Part shown: positions 6,053-14,050 of the stretch, piece after piece | Layout: every line of letters begins with the position of its first letter | Position numbering within the stretch: position 1 is the stretch's first letter | Assembly: GCA_964612925.1 (NCBI GenBank) | Contig: CAZTFU010000028.1 | Location: forward strand, 1 to 20,842 | Origin: Phil1 sp964612925 | GTDB lineage: Bacteria > Bacillota > Clostridia > Christensenellales > CAG-138 | Reading direction: 5' to 3' | Length of the DNA stretch: 20,842 bases | The notes under the pieces: model-generated | Database searches by the model: none | Told to the model about the DNA's origin: nothing | Seen by the model: the letters and a program-made list of their open reading frames with translations, nothing else | Program-made: the position numbers and the translations under genes

Positions 6053-6077
6053 GGTAGCCCTGCGTATAATCTATACG
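6039..6077. terminator. Two tandem hairpins between convergent genes
   Basis: GCTACCC (6039-6045) pairs with GGGTAGC (6052-6058), loop GATATA. On the minus strand it is followed by TTTTGAATT, making a plausible terminator for the 6081-6887 gene. A second perfect hairpin CGTATA/TATACG (6063-6077, 3-base loop) is followed on the plus strand by ATTTTAA. Both U tails are short. Confidence 0.55.
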
Positions 6078-6080
6078 ATT

Positions 6081-6887
6081 TTAACCTCTTCCTGCGGCCT
6101 TATATACCTGTGATTGATGCTCAACGTCGGGCAATGAGGCAACATGGGAATATGAGGATGAGAAGTAAAGGCAAGCGTGCCCATCCATATTGTTTGAGCC
6201 TATTGTATCCTCTCCGTGGGGCTGACCCTGAAGGGAGGCGGCTACATTACTTGAACCTATCGTTACTATAACGGGGCGCTTTGAGTAATTGTATTCCCCG
6301 CCGAAGGCTTCGCGGTAAATTTCGGTGTCGGCGGCGGTTTTACATTCAACCTCGGCATGACCCTCACCGCCTGTGTACACAACGGTGAACGCTACGCCCG
6401 TGTTATAATCCGTCACGGTGTAGCTTGAACCGACATTGAGCATTTCCCGAACGGTACTCCACTCCATAAGCTCACCTGTCAATGATGCCTGACCGCTTAG
6501 CTGTTTGCCGATGGGTATTTTTGCGGCGATATCTTCACGCTGTACCCTGTGGGTAAAAAGCAGAGCCATTGATTGTTCGCCTACCGTGCCGTCACTCATT
6601 ATGGGCTGACCCTGACTGTCAACCTGCTTTTGCTGAAATCGCTTTGTGGCCTCTACGGTCATGTTTTGAAAGCTTCCTGTGGGTTTATAATTAAAATAGC
6701 CAAGCTCCCTGAGCCTCAGCTGTATTCTTACGACTGTTTCGCCCGTGGAGCCGTAGCTTATAAGCTTCATAGTGCCGCCTGAAGAACCCTCCTGCGATTC
6801 GGAAGGCGCGGGGGAGGGGTCGGCATAGGCCGAGGCACCCATGAATAATATGCTTAATATCAGCAATGTACAAATCAGCTTTCTCAT
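6081..6887 (-). CDS. Secreted peptidoglycan-binding protein with C-terminal Cys/His domain
   Basis: A 268-residue exported protein. Residues 1-21 are a signal peptide (KLICTLLILSILFMGASAYA). A Ser/Pro-rich linker follows, then a PG_binding_1-type domain at about 45-112 (GSTGETVVRIQLRLRELGYF...). Residues about 135-265 form a domain shared with the protein at 11224-12378, with conserved HAE (177-179), PH (H224), DGHAC (235-239), H248 and HQ (257-258). The enzymatic role is unknown. Start: ATG 6887 precedes the signal peptide; a GTG at 6911 only adds eight polar or charged codons. Neither has a ribosome binding site, and a promoter lies immediately upstream of the ATG. It follows yunB on the same strand. 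Confidence 0.82.
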   Translation of the reverse strand: MRKLICTLLILSILFMGASAYADPSPAPSESQEGSSGGTMKLISYGSTGETVVRIQLRLRELGYFNYKPTGSFQNMTVEATKRFQQKQVDSQGQPIMSDGTVGEQSMALLFTHRVQREDIAAKIPIGKQLSGQASLTGELMEWSTVREMLNVGSSYTVTDYNTGVAFTVVYTGGEGHAEVECKTAADTEIYREAFGGEYNYSKRPVIVTIGSSNVAASLQGQPHGEDTIGSNNMDGHACLYFSSSYSHVASLPDVEHQSQVYKAAGRG

Positions 6888-6893
6888 AATCGA

Positions 6894-6923
6894 ATTATAA
6901 CATATTCTCACGCATGTTGACTA
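6894..6923 (-). promoter_or_regulatory. Promoter abutting the start codon (possible leaderless mRNA)
   Basis: On the minus strand TAGTCA (6923-6918), an 18-base spacer and a perfect TATAAT (6899-6894). The A of ATG 6887 is the seventh base after the -10 box, where transcription normally begins. No ribosome binding site precedes that ATG. Confidence 0.45.
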
Positions 6924-6938
6924 TGTACAAAATGTAAA

Positions 6939-7622
6939 TTACGGTATGTCGGTGGGCACAAGGTTCAGCATATCCTCCTCATTATCAACATTGGTATAGA
7001 CTTGCGGCACCTCGCCCGCAATTATGGTTTCGGCAATGACCGCCTCCGCGCTTACGCTTATGCTTTCCGATACGCCCGGCATCACCAAACGTATACTTGA
7101 CGTAAGAATCAAGTTTACTCTGTACAGCGTTTGGTTTATTCCGGATGACGTAAATTCGGATGAAAAACTGCTCTGCACGCTTCCCACGGGCGTGAAGGAG
7201 ACCCTTATAAGCGGCCCTTTGCCCGAAAGGAAGGATATGCCCGTTATTGTGCCGAGCGGTATTGAAATACCCTGCTCGCCGAGCTCCGCTATGCGTTGCT
7301 GTGCGGCTTCGGCACACTGCGTGCCTATAAGGTTCATTTGGCGCGGGTCGGCCTGTACCATGTATACCTTGCTGCCGTTTTCGCGCACCTGTAATAGACC
7401 CATGTAGGTTTCATCGTGCATCATAGTCTCAAGTATGGCGTCATCCATGGCACTTGATGCCATAGAGCGTATACGCGCCGAGGCAAGTGCGGTCATTGCT
7501 TCGCGCATGTTTGTGCCAAAGTAAATAAACGTGGCTGTCGCAAACACCGCAATCACACCTATTATGATAAGTGCATGCCGCAGTGCATGGCGATTCTTTC
7601 TCGAAACTATGGAAGTTTCCAT
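6939..7622 (-). CDS. yunB: Sporulation protein YunB
   Basis: A 227-residue membrane-anchored protein of the YunB family, a mother-cell sporulation protein of unknown biochemical function. Residues about 17-36 form one transmembrane helix. The rest matches YunB: SMASSAMDDAI, PLGTITGISFLSGKGP, VSFTPVGSVQSSF, SGINQTLYRVNL and a C-terminal VIAETIIAGEVPQVY. Start: ATG 7622 with AAGGAGG at ideal distance. A sigma-E-like pair (AATA, 14 bases, CATATGTT, near 7695-7668 on the minus strand) fits its mother-cell control in B. subtilis, but this is a weak match. It diverges from the penicillin-binding protein gene; the 178-base gap holds both promoters. Confidence 0.9.
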   Translation of the reverse strand: METSIVSRKNRHALRHALIIIGVIAVFATATFIYFGTNMREAMTALASARIRSMASSAMDDAILETMMHDETYMGLLQVRENGSKVYMVQADPRQMNLIGTQCAEAAQQRIAELGEQGISIPLGTITGISFLSGKGPLIRVSFTPVGSVQSSFSSEFTSSGINQTLYRVNLILTSSIRLVMPGVSESISVSAEAVIAETIIAGEVPQVYTNVDNEEDMLNLVPTDIP

Positions 7623-7691
7623 ATATAATCCTCCTTATGCGGCAAATTGTGGCCGCCGTGTTAATTCAACATATGCATCACATGCACGGTA

Positions 7692-7720
7692 TTGAGCAGT
7701 ATAAATAAAAATGTTATAAT
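7692..7720 (+). promoter_or_regulatory. Sigma-A promoter of the PBP operon
   Basis: TTGAGC (7692-7697), 17-base spacer, perfect TATAAT (7715-7720). It gives a leader of about 75 bases ahead of the penicillin-binding protein start. Confidence 0.7.
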
Positions 7721-7800
7721 AATATTGGCTTAATGGGGCAACAGCATCATTGCCGCAAGGCTTAGGCCGATAATATTAAAAATAGGCGGATCAAATATAG

Positions 7801-10614
7801 ATGAAGGAAAAAATAAACGAGATTTTAGGCGGCATACGCTCCCGCGTTACAAGCTCGTTCCTGCATTCGGCAGGAAATCAAAACCACGGTGAAGCGGAGG
7901 AACTGTTTGTTGAACGCAAGGGGCAAAGACCCTTTATTTTAAGCGTATTCTTTACAACGTGCAAATTCATGTTGCTTTGCGTGGTGCTTATGTGCTGTGC
8001 AGGGTTTGGACTTGTACTTGGCGTTGCAAAAGCATATATAGACACTACGCCCGAGCTTGACGTAACACAGCTTACAAAAAGCGACAGAACGTCATATATC
8101 TATGACATGAACGGCAATCTTATAACCACGTTTGCAGGCTATGAATACCGTGATTGGGTGGATATAGAATATGTTCCCGATATGCTTAAAAACGCGGTTA
8201 TCGCCGTGGAGGACGTTAGATTCTATAGGCACGGCGGCGTTGATTATAAGCGGCTCTTTGCGGCTGTGGTCGGGTCGCTGAGCGCATCGAGCGATGCGGG
8301 CGGAAGTACGCTTACTCAGCAGCTTGTAAAGAATAAGCTGCTTACGAGTGAGGTAAGCTACAGAAGAAAAATACAGGAAGCATACCTTGCGCTTCAGGTT
8401 GAAAGCGTTATGGAAAAGGACGAAATACTTGAAGCGTATTTGAATGACGTTTATCTTGGTCAGTCAAATTACGGCGTTAAGGCTGCGGCAAAGGATTATT
8501 TCGGCAAGGAGCTTTCCGAACTGTCGATAAGGGAATGTGCAATGCTTGCGGGCATGATAAAAAGCCCGAACAATTACGATCCGCGCCGCAATACATACAC
8601 AAGAACGTATACATCGGGCGAAAAGGCGGGTCAGAATAAAATGGACATAACCAATGCCCGAACGGATACGGTAATAAAGCGCATGTATCAAGCGGGATTT
8701 ATAACATATGACCAGATGCAGACCGCACTTAACGATGACGTGTATATAGTTGAAAAACGGCAGAGCAGCAATGTTGACGATATGCTTTACTTTGTCGAAT
8801 ACGCAATAAGGGATATAGAGGATTATCTGCTTGAAGAGCGGGGACTGTTGGACACCACCACGAACCGCGCCGCAATAGAAAGCGAGCTTAGCCGTGGCGG
8901 ATACTCGATATATTTAACGGTCGATACGGATATACAGCACACCGTTCAGGATACACTTGCAAATTGGGACGATTATCCGACCGTAGTGGGTGCAAGCGGT
9001 GATGATAAGGTGCCGCAGGCCGCGGCGGTAGTGATAGATCAATCAACGGGAGAACTGAGGGCGATAGTCGGCGGGCGCGAAGCACCCGAGCTTAGAAAAG
9101 GCTGGAACAGGGCTTATCAGAGCGCAACGGAGGTAGGTTCGAGCATAAAACCGTTGAGCGTATACGGCCCCGCCTTGGATCTTGGCCTGTCGCCCGCATC
9201 CGCGGTGGTAAATATTCCCGACCCCATAGAGGGATGGGATACCGAGATAGGTTATCCTGCAATAGGTTCCGAAAAGTATGAGGGCATAATCACATTAAGG
9301 CGCGGCGTAGTCTCATCCCTAAATGTTGCGGCGGCAAGAACACTGCTTGAGGATGTAACACTGCAAAAGGCGGCGGAATACCTTGCAAAACTCGGGGTGG
9401 ACACTTCTCGCATAAAGCAAACGGGCAGCGGACTTGCGCTTGGTGCAATGGGAATAACGCCCATTGAAATGGCAGGAGCTTATGCGACCATTGCAAATGG
9501 GGGCACATATATAAAGCCGATATCATTCACTCGTGTTGTGGATCAGGACGGTAAAGTGATACTCGATTCGGAAAAGCTGAGGGAAACGCGGCAGGTATTT
9601 AAGCCAACCACGGCATATATGCTTGTTGATATACTTGAAGAGGCTGTTAATACGGGTACGGGTACCGCCGCAAGGATAAAGGGAAAGACCGTTGCGGGCA
9701 AAACTGGTACAAATTCAAATTACGGCAGTGCATATTTTGCGGGCATGACGGGCTATTATACGGCCGTTGTATGGGTAGGCCCCGATGATTATCAATATAA
9801 GCTTGAAAGCGGCTCAACGGGCGGCAAGGTAGCGGCACCCATATGGCAGAAATTTATGAGCGAAATACTCAAAGATCTGCCCGATAAGCAGATAATAGAC
9901 GCATCACCCGTTGAACTCGGTCTTGTACAGCGCACGGTATGCTCGCTTTCGGGCAAGCTTGCAACGGAAGCATGCGCGCTTGACGCATCGGGTCATGTTC
10001 CCATAACCGATTGGTTCGCAAGCGACAGCGTACCGACCGAGACCTGCGATATGCATGCACTTGCAAGCGTGTGCTCAATATCGGGTCAGGCGGCAAGCTC
10101 ATATTGCCCTGCGGAAAGCATACAGTATCAAAGCGTTGCACTCATATCCTCAACGTCACGCTATCGCAGGTATGACCCGCTTGTGCTTATAAACTATTTA
10201 CCGAACCTTGTGTATACCGATGTCTCGGTTGAAGAATACGGACTTTATACGGCGGGTGGTATGTGCAGTGTGCATTCGTCAAGCTGGAACGGAGGAGGAC
10301 TTTTCACCAATACCACCACTGATGAGGATGCTCAGGTACTTATTGTGACGGTAAGGGATTATTTGGCAAGGGTACAGAATCTTCCCGATTCCGACAGGGC
10401 AACGCTTGAAAGCGGCATAAGCACGCTTGAAAACTACATTGCTTTATCAAGCGGCAACGGCCTTGTTCAAAGCTATTATGACAGGCTGAAATATAATTAT
10501 GAGGTTATAAGCTCAACATATCCGCCACCTGCACAGGTGACGATAGGCGGCGGCACAGCTACGGAAACGCCTGTTTCCAATGGCGGCGGAGGATGGGGTG
10601 AAATCAATGAATAG
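7801..10614 (+). CDS. Class A penicillin-binding protein (bifunctional)
   Basis: A 937-residue peptidoglycan synthase that polymerises lipid II and crosslinks stem peptides on the outer face of the membrane. A cytoplasmic tail is followed by one transmembrane helix (about 45-78). The GT51 glycosyltransferase domain holds the catalytic E137 in AVEDVRFYRHGG and GGSTLTQQLVKN (168-179). The transpeptidase domain has all three motifs: S447-S-I-K450, S506-L-N508 and K634-T-G-T637. A long C-terminal tail carries cysteines 714, 725, 749, 758, 769 and 822 in C-x-x-SG-x-x-A contexts. Several cysteines in an extracytoplasmic tail could form disulfides. The tail ends in a Gly-rich stretch. Start: ATG 7801, with only a weak AGGCGG upstream. 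It overlaps the next gene by 8 bases. Confidence 0.95.
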   Translation: MKEKINEILGGIRSRVTSSFLHSAGNQNHGEAEELFVERKGQRPFILSVFFTTCKFMLLCVVLMCCAGFGLVLGVAKAYIDTTPELDVTQLTKSDRTSYIYDMNGNLITTFAGYEYRDWVDIEYVPDMLKNAVIAVEDVRFYRHGGVDYKRLFAAVVGSLSASSDAGGSTLTQQLVKNKLLTSEVSYRRKIQEAYLALQVESVMEKDEILEAYLNDVYLGQSNYGVKAAAKDYFGKELSELSIRECAMLAGMIKSPNNYDPRRNTYTRTYTSGEKAGQNKMDITNARTDTVIKRMYQAGFITYDQMQTALNDDVYIVEKRQSSNVDDMLYFVEYAIRDIEDYLLEERGLLDTTTNRAAIESELSRGGYSIYLTVDTDIQHTVQDTLANWDDYPTVVGASGDDKVPQAAAVVIDQSTGELRAIVGGREAPELRKGWNRAYQSATEVGSSIKPLSVYGPALDLGLSPASAVVNIPDPIEGWDTEIGYPAIGSEKYEGIITLRRGVVSSLNVAAARTLLEDVTLQKAAEYLAKLGVDTSRIKQTGSGLALGAMGITPIEMAGAYATIANGGTYIKPISFTRVVDQDGKVILDSEKLRETRQVFKPTTAYMLVDILEEAVNTGTGTAARIKGKTVAGKTGTNSNYGSAYFAGMTGYYTAVVWVGPDDYQYKLESGSTGGKVAAPIWQKFMSEILKDLPDKQIIDASPVELGLVQRTVCSLSGKLATEACALDASGHVPITDWFASDSVPTETCDMHALASVCSISGQAASSYCPAESIQYQSVALISSTSRYRRYDPLVLINYLPNLVYTDVSVEEYGLYTAGGMCSVHSSSWNGGGLFTNTTTDEDAQVLIVTVRDYLARVQNLPDSDRATLESGISTLENYIALSSGNGLVQSYYDRLKYNYEVISSTYPPPAQVTIGGGTATETPVSNGGGGWGEINE

Positions 10615-11227
10615 CACATTGGATTCGCTCTATAATGCCGAGCGACAGCGCCTTATAAGCCTTGCCAAGGATGGGCGAAGCGACGGCGATTACCTTTCGC
10701 CTGTGTTTGGCGAAGGGTGCATTTGCCCAAGGCTTATGCTTATAGGCGAAGCACCGGGGAAAGAGGAGGCCGCATCGACTCATCCGTTTGTGGGTAAAGC
10801 GGGGCGGCAGTTGAATGAGCTGCTTGAGCTTGCAAAGCTGGACAGGAATGAGCTTTTTGTTACCAACGCCGTAAAGTTCAGACCCGTAAGGCGCACGGCA
10901 CGCAGTGTTTCAAACCGCACGCCCACCGCAAAGGAAATCATTTCGGGGCGGGAACTGCTTTATCATGAAATAGAAACGGTAAAACCGCGTGTGATAGCCA
11001 CGCTCGGGAACAGCCCGCTTGCGTCCGTAGGTGGACTTTGCGGCATGAAAAACCTTAAAATAGGCGATGTGCACGGGAAAGTCATAACTGCACAGATTAG
11101 CGGCATGACGATTGAATTGTTTCCGCTGTATCACCCGGCAAGCGGAATTTATAATAGAGAGCTTGTGGATGTAATGCGCCGCGATATAATAAAATTAGGA
11201 GATTATATTAAGGAGGAGGGCGTATGA
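10607..11227 (+). CDS. Uracil-DNA glycosylase family protein lacking Fe-S cysteines
   Basis: A 206-residue protein of the family 4-type uracil-DNA glycosylase fold, which would remove uracil from DNA. Motif 1 is GEAPGKEE (47-54), followed by HPFVGKAGRQL (59-69), VTNAVKFRP (85-93) and motif 2 HPASG (176-180). Canonical family 4 enzymes hold a 4Fe-4S cluster through four cysteines. Here K-F-R-P replaces the usual K-C-R-P, and the later Cys before the helix is absent (IISGRELL). The N-terminal C-x-x-C is also missing; only C38-I-C40 and C145 are present. Start: ATG 10607, after GGATGGGG and overlapping the PBP stop. An ATG at 10580 in the same frame is less well placed. It overlaps the next gene by 4 bases. 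Confidence 0.85.
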   Translation: MNSTLDSLYNAERQRLISLAKDGRSDGDYLSPVFGEGCICPRLMLIGEAPGKEEAASTHPFVGKAGRQLNELLELAKLDRNELFVTNAVKFRPVRRTARSVSNRTPTAKEIISGRELLYHEIETVKPRVIATLGNSPLASVGGLCGMKNLKIGDVHGKVITAQISGMTIELFPLYHPASGIYNRELVDVMRRDIIKLGDYIKEEGV

Positions 11228-12378
11228 AGCGTGCTGTCGCGTTGATTTTGCTTGTGCTGATTATGATGTGCGCATCGGGTGAGCTGATGCACATAAATAC
11301 GACCGCGCTTGCCGACGAATCGGCGGAAACGGGTCAAATAATGGCGGACGGCGTAAACGTGCGCAAAAATCCTGATACGCAAAGCGAGGCACTACTTGAA
11401 CTGAATTGCGGCGAAGAAGTGGAAGTCCTTGCTGAGGACGGTAACTGGTATCGCATACGGCACGGTGAAACGCTCGGCTATGTTCGTAAGGATTATGTAT
11501 TTACGAATTCCGCGGGCAGCCGCGGTGCATATGCCGTCAGCGATGAGGCACGGCTTATGGGCGCACCCTCGAATGAATCGTATGTTGTGTGTAATCTTGC
11601 GGCAGGTCAGGGGCTAAAGGTAAAGGCACTGATTGGCGAATGGTATTATGCCGTTGTTGATTCGCAGGCAGGATACATACACAGAACGAATATAACCATA
11701 GCATCTTCAAACGTTGCACTTGGCGGCATGTTAAAGCAGGGTATGAAGGGCGAAGAGGTCGAAAGGCTTCAACGGGCACTTTATGACAGGGGCTTTTTGA
11801 CAAAGGATAATATAACGGGTACGTTTTCGTCAAGCACGCGCAAGGCCGTTATGGAATATCAGCAGGCCATGGGACTTTCCGCCGATGGAATAGCGGGAAC
11901 GGCAACGCTTTCCACGGTATATGATTCTTCAAATAAAATAGAAAAGGACAACGCCGAGTATTATAGACTTAAAGGCAGTGTGGTGTTGCTTGACTGGTTT
12001 AAGGGCGGCAGCGAATGGCTGAATAAAGGCGCGCGCTTTACCGTTACCGATGTGCGCACGGGCAAAAGCTTTCGCGCAAAGCGATTCGGCGGCTGGTACC
12101 ATGCGGACTGCGAACCCATTACAACAAGCGATACGGCAGTTATAAAGAGCCTTGAGGGCTTTTCGTGGAACCGTAGGCCCATATGGGTGACATACAACGG
12201 CAAAACCGTTGCCGCGAGTATGCACACAATGCCGCACATGGCGAACCCGACCGAATCAAACGGGTTTGACGGGCATTTCTGTATTCACCTGTATCATTCA
12301 AAGGTACACGCAAATAGTAAGGAATGCCCAAGGCATCAAAGCTGCGTGATGGAAGCCTATTACGAAGGAAGAAAATAA
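11224..12378 (+). CDS. Secreted SH3 / peptidoglycan-binding protein with C-terminal Cys/His domain
   Basis: A 384-residue exported protein with a signal peptide (1-30, KRAVALILLVLIMMCASG). The first bacterial SH3 domain is at about 37-94 (DGVNVRKNPDTQSEALLEL) and a second, weaker one at about 103-158. PG_binding_1 follows at about 170-233 (LKQGMKGEEVERLQRALYDR). The C-terminal domain (about 250-378) is shared with the 6081-6887 protein. It contains HADCE (293-297), PH338, DGHFCIH (349-355), H362 and HQ (371-372). The SH3 and PG domains imply attachment to peptidoglycan; the last domain may be enzymatic. Start: ATG 11224 after AGGAGGAGG, overlapping the glycosylase stop by four bases. It is the last gene of the PBP operon. 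Confidence 0.88.
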   Translation: MKRAVALILLVLIMMCASGELMHINTTALADESAETGQIMADGVNVRKNPDTQSEALLELNCGEEVEVLAEDGNWYRIRHGETLGYVRKDYVFTNSAGSRGAYAVSDEARLMGAPSNESYVVCNLAAGQGLKVKALIGEWYYAVVDSQAGYIHRTNITIASSNVALGGMLKQGMKGEEVERLQRALYDRGFLTKDNITGTFSSSTRKAVMEYQQAMGLSADGIAGTATLSTVYDSSNKIEKDNAEYYRLKGSVVLLDWFKGGSEWLNKGARFTVTDVRTGKSFRAKRFGGWYHADCEPITTSDTAVIKSLEGFSWNRRPIWVTYNGKTVAASMHTMPHMANPTESNGFDGHFCIHLYHSKVHANSKECPRHQSCVMEAYYEGRK

Positions 12379-12392
12379 AGAAAAGTATTATT

Positions 12393-12451
12393 AAACCTCC
12401 TTTTGCCAATACTTGCTTATATAGCTTTTATTGGGCGAAGGGAGGTTTTTT
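12393..12451 (+). terminator. Terminator hairpin that contains the gerA ribosome binding site
   Basis: AAACCTCCTTTTGCC (12393-12407) pairs without bulges with 12434-12448 (15 bp, two G-U pairs) around a 26-base loop. T residues run from 12446 to 12451. It starts 15 bases after the previous stop, so it probably ends the PBP operon. Its 3' arm is also the gerA ribosome binding site (AGGGAGG, 12439-12445). TTGCCA (12403-12408) with TTTTAT 17 bases on, or GTATT...CAATACTT (12385-12414) of sigma-G type, could start transcription inside or beside the hairpin. Both promoter readings are weak. Confidence 0.75.
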
Positions 12452-12454
12452 ATT

Positions 12455-14050
12455 ATGAATATTCTAAAGCGCATTTTAAGCTTTGGCAGGAGCTACGATG
12501 AGTTTGAATTGATAGAAACGGAATCGGGCGAGCCGAGTTTTTTTGCCAAGACGAATCAAAACCGCCGGGAGAATACCGAAACGACATTCGGTGCAAACGA
12601 TGCCATATCCGCGCGCCTTGAAGAAAATGAGCACAGGCTGAAAAAGGAGCTTCACGCGGAGATAAACCCCGACATGGTAGTCAGGCATTTCCTGCTTTGC
12701 GGCAGCATAAATGCGCTTGCCGTATTTATAAACGGCATGAGTGACCAAAACCTTGTTAGCGATTTTATATTACGTCAGGGTGTGCAGCCACACGATATCC
12801 CTAAGAACGAGCCAATGCTTGACCATATAGCCAACAATGTATTTGTCCTTGCCGAGGTAAAGCAGGAAACGAGCTGGCACATGATAAAAACCGCCATAAT
12901 GGACGGCTGTACGGCCGTGTTTATACAGGGACAAACGACCGCGCTGAATATGGATACGCGCAGTTATGAACATAGAAGCATACAGGAACCGGGCAATGAA
13001 AAGGTTGTTAAGGGGTCACAGGAAGGGTTTGTTGAAAACCTAAGGACAAACATTACGCTTATCCGCCGCCGCGTTCGTACGGACGATCTTGTTGTGGAAC
13101 TGCGCACATACGGAAAGGAGGGCAGTTCAAGAGTAGCCATAATATACAGGGAAGGCGTTGCGAACGAAGCACTTGTAAGCGAGATAAAGCGTCGCCTTGC
13201 AAATATACGGTCCATGTTCGTATTCAATGCGGGAACGCTTGAACAACTTACCGAGCACAATACATATTCGGTTTTTCCTCAGCTGCTTGCCACGGAACGT
13301 CCCGACAGGACTGCGGCCATGCTTATGGAAGGGCACGTTGCCGTTATAATAGAGGGAAGTCCTACCGCAAACGTTATGCCGGCAACATTGTTTACGCTTA
13401 TGTCTACGGGCGAGGACAGCACAATGCGTGTGGTTCAGGGCAGTGTGATAAGAATAGTGCGCTATATAGGGGCGGCGATATCGGTGCTGCTGCCAGGCTA
13501 TTTTCTTGCGCTTGCACTGCATCATCAGTCGCTTTTGTCATCGGAGGTGCTCACTACAGTGGTTGCATCGCGCAAGATGGTATTTGCACCAATAGGGCTT
13601 GAAATGCTTTTCCTTTTGCTTGTATTTCAACTTGTGAGGGAGGCGGGGATGCGTGTGCCCGGCTCAATAGGGCAGGCAATAGGCATAATCGGCGGCCTTA
13701 TACTCGGCCAGGCGGCGGTAACGGCAAACCTTGCAAGTTCGGTATTGCTTATCATTGTTGCGCTGACGGGCCTGGGGAATTTCTGCATTCCCGATTATTC
13801 CACTCAGCTAGGGGCCTCCGTTCTCAGGGTGATACTTGTTGTTGCCTCGTGGCTTGCGGGACTTATGGGACTGTTTTGTGCAAGCTTTGTTATAGTGGCG
13901 TGGATGGCATCTCTTAAATCATTTGGAGTGCCGTTCCTTGCACCGCATTCGCCAAAAGCCAATTCAAAGCGCCCCATGATACTCCGCGGGCCGATAAACA
14001 ATGTTTCGTCACATAAGGACGTGCTGAACACTCAGGAGGACGGAAGATGA
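12455..14050 (+). CDS. Spore germinant receptor subunit A (GerAA/GerKA family)
   Basis: A 531-residue protein of the GerA family. Germinant receptors sit in the spore inner membrane and trigger cation and dipicolinate release on sensing nutrients. The large N-terminal soluble half includes VRHFLLCGSINALAVFINGM and VEGHVAVIIEGSPTANVMP-like sequence (MEGHVAVIIEGSPTA). About 5-6 transmembrane helices follow, with family motifs PGYFLALALHHQSLL and REAGMRVPGSIGQAIGIIGG. Start: ATG 12455 with GGGAGG; a TTG at 12431 in frame lies before that ribosome binding site and is rejected. It overlaps gerB by four bases (ATGA). Germinant specificity cannot be predicted. Confidence 0.95.
   Translation: MNILKRILSFGRSYDEFELIETESGEPSFFAKTNQNRRENTETTFGANDAISARLEENEHRLKKELHAEINPDMVVRHFLLCGSINALAVFINGMSDQNLVSDFILRQGVQPHDIPKNEPMLDHIANNVFVLAEVKQETSWHMIKTAIMDGCTAVFIQGQTTALNMDTRSYEHRSIQEPGNEKVVKGSQEGFVENLRTNITLIRRRVRTDDLVVELRTYGKEGSSRVAIIYREGVANEALVSEIKRRLANIRSMFVFNAGTLEQLTEHNTYSVFPQLLATERPDRTAAMLMEGHVAVIIEGSPTANVMPATLFTLMSTGEDSTMRVVQGSVIRIVRYIGAAISVLLPGYFLALALHHQSLLSSEVLTTVVASRKMVFAPIGLEMLFLLLVFQLVREAGMRVPGSIGQAIGIIGGLILGQAAVTANLASSVLLIIVALTGLGNFCIPDYSTQLGASVLRVILVVASWLAGLMGLFCASFVIVAWMASLKSFGVPFLAPHSPKANSKRPMILRGPINNVSSHKDVLNTQEDGR

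Noticed and set aside
8786..8798. TTTGTCGAA Spo0A-like site inside the PBP gene
   Set aside because: It lies in the middle of a coding sequence (encoding Phe-Val-Glu) far from any promoter; expected by chance.
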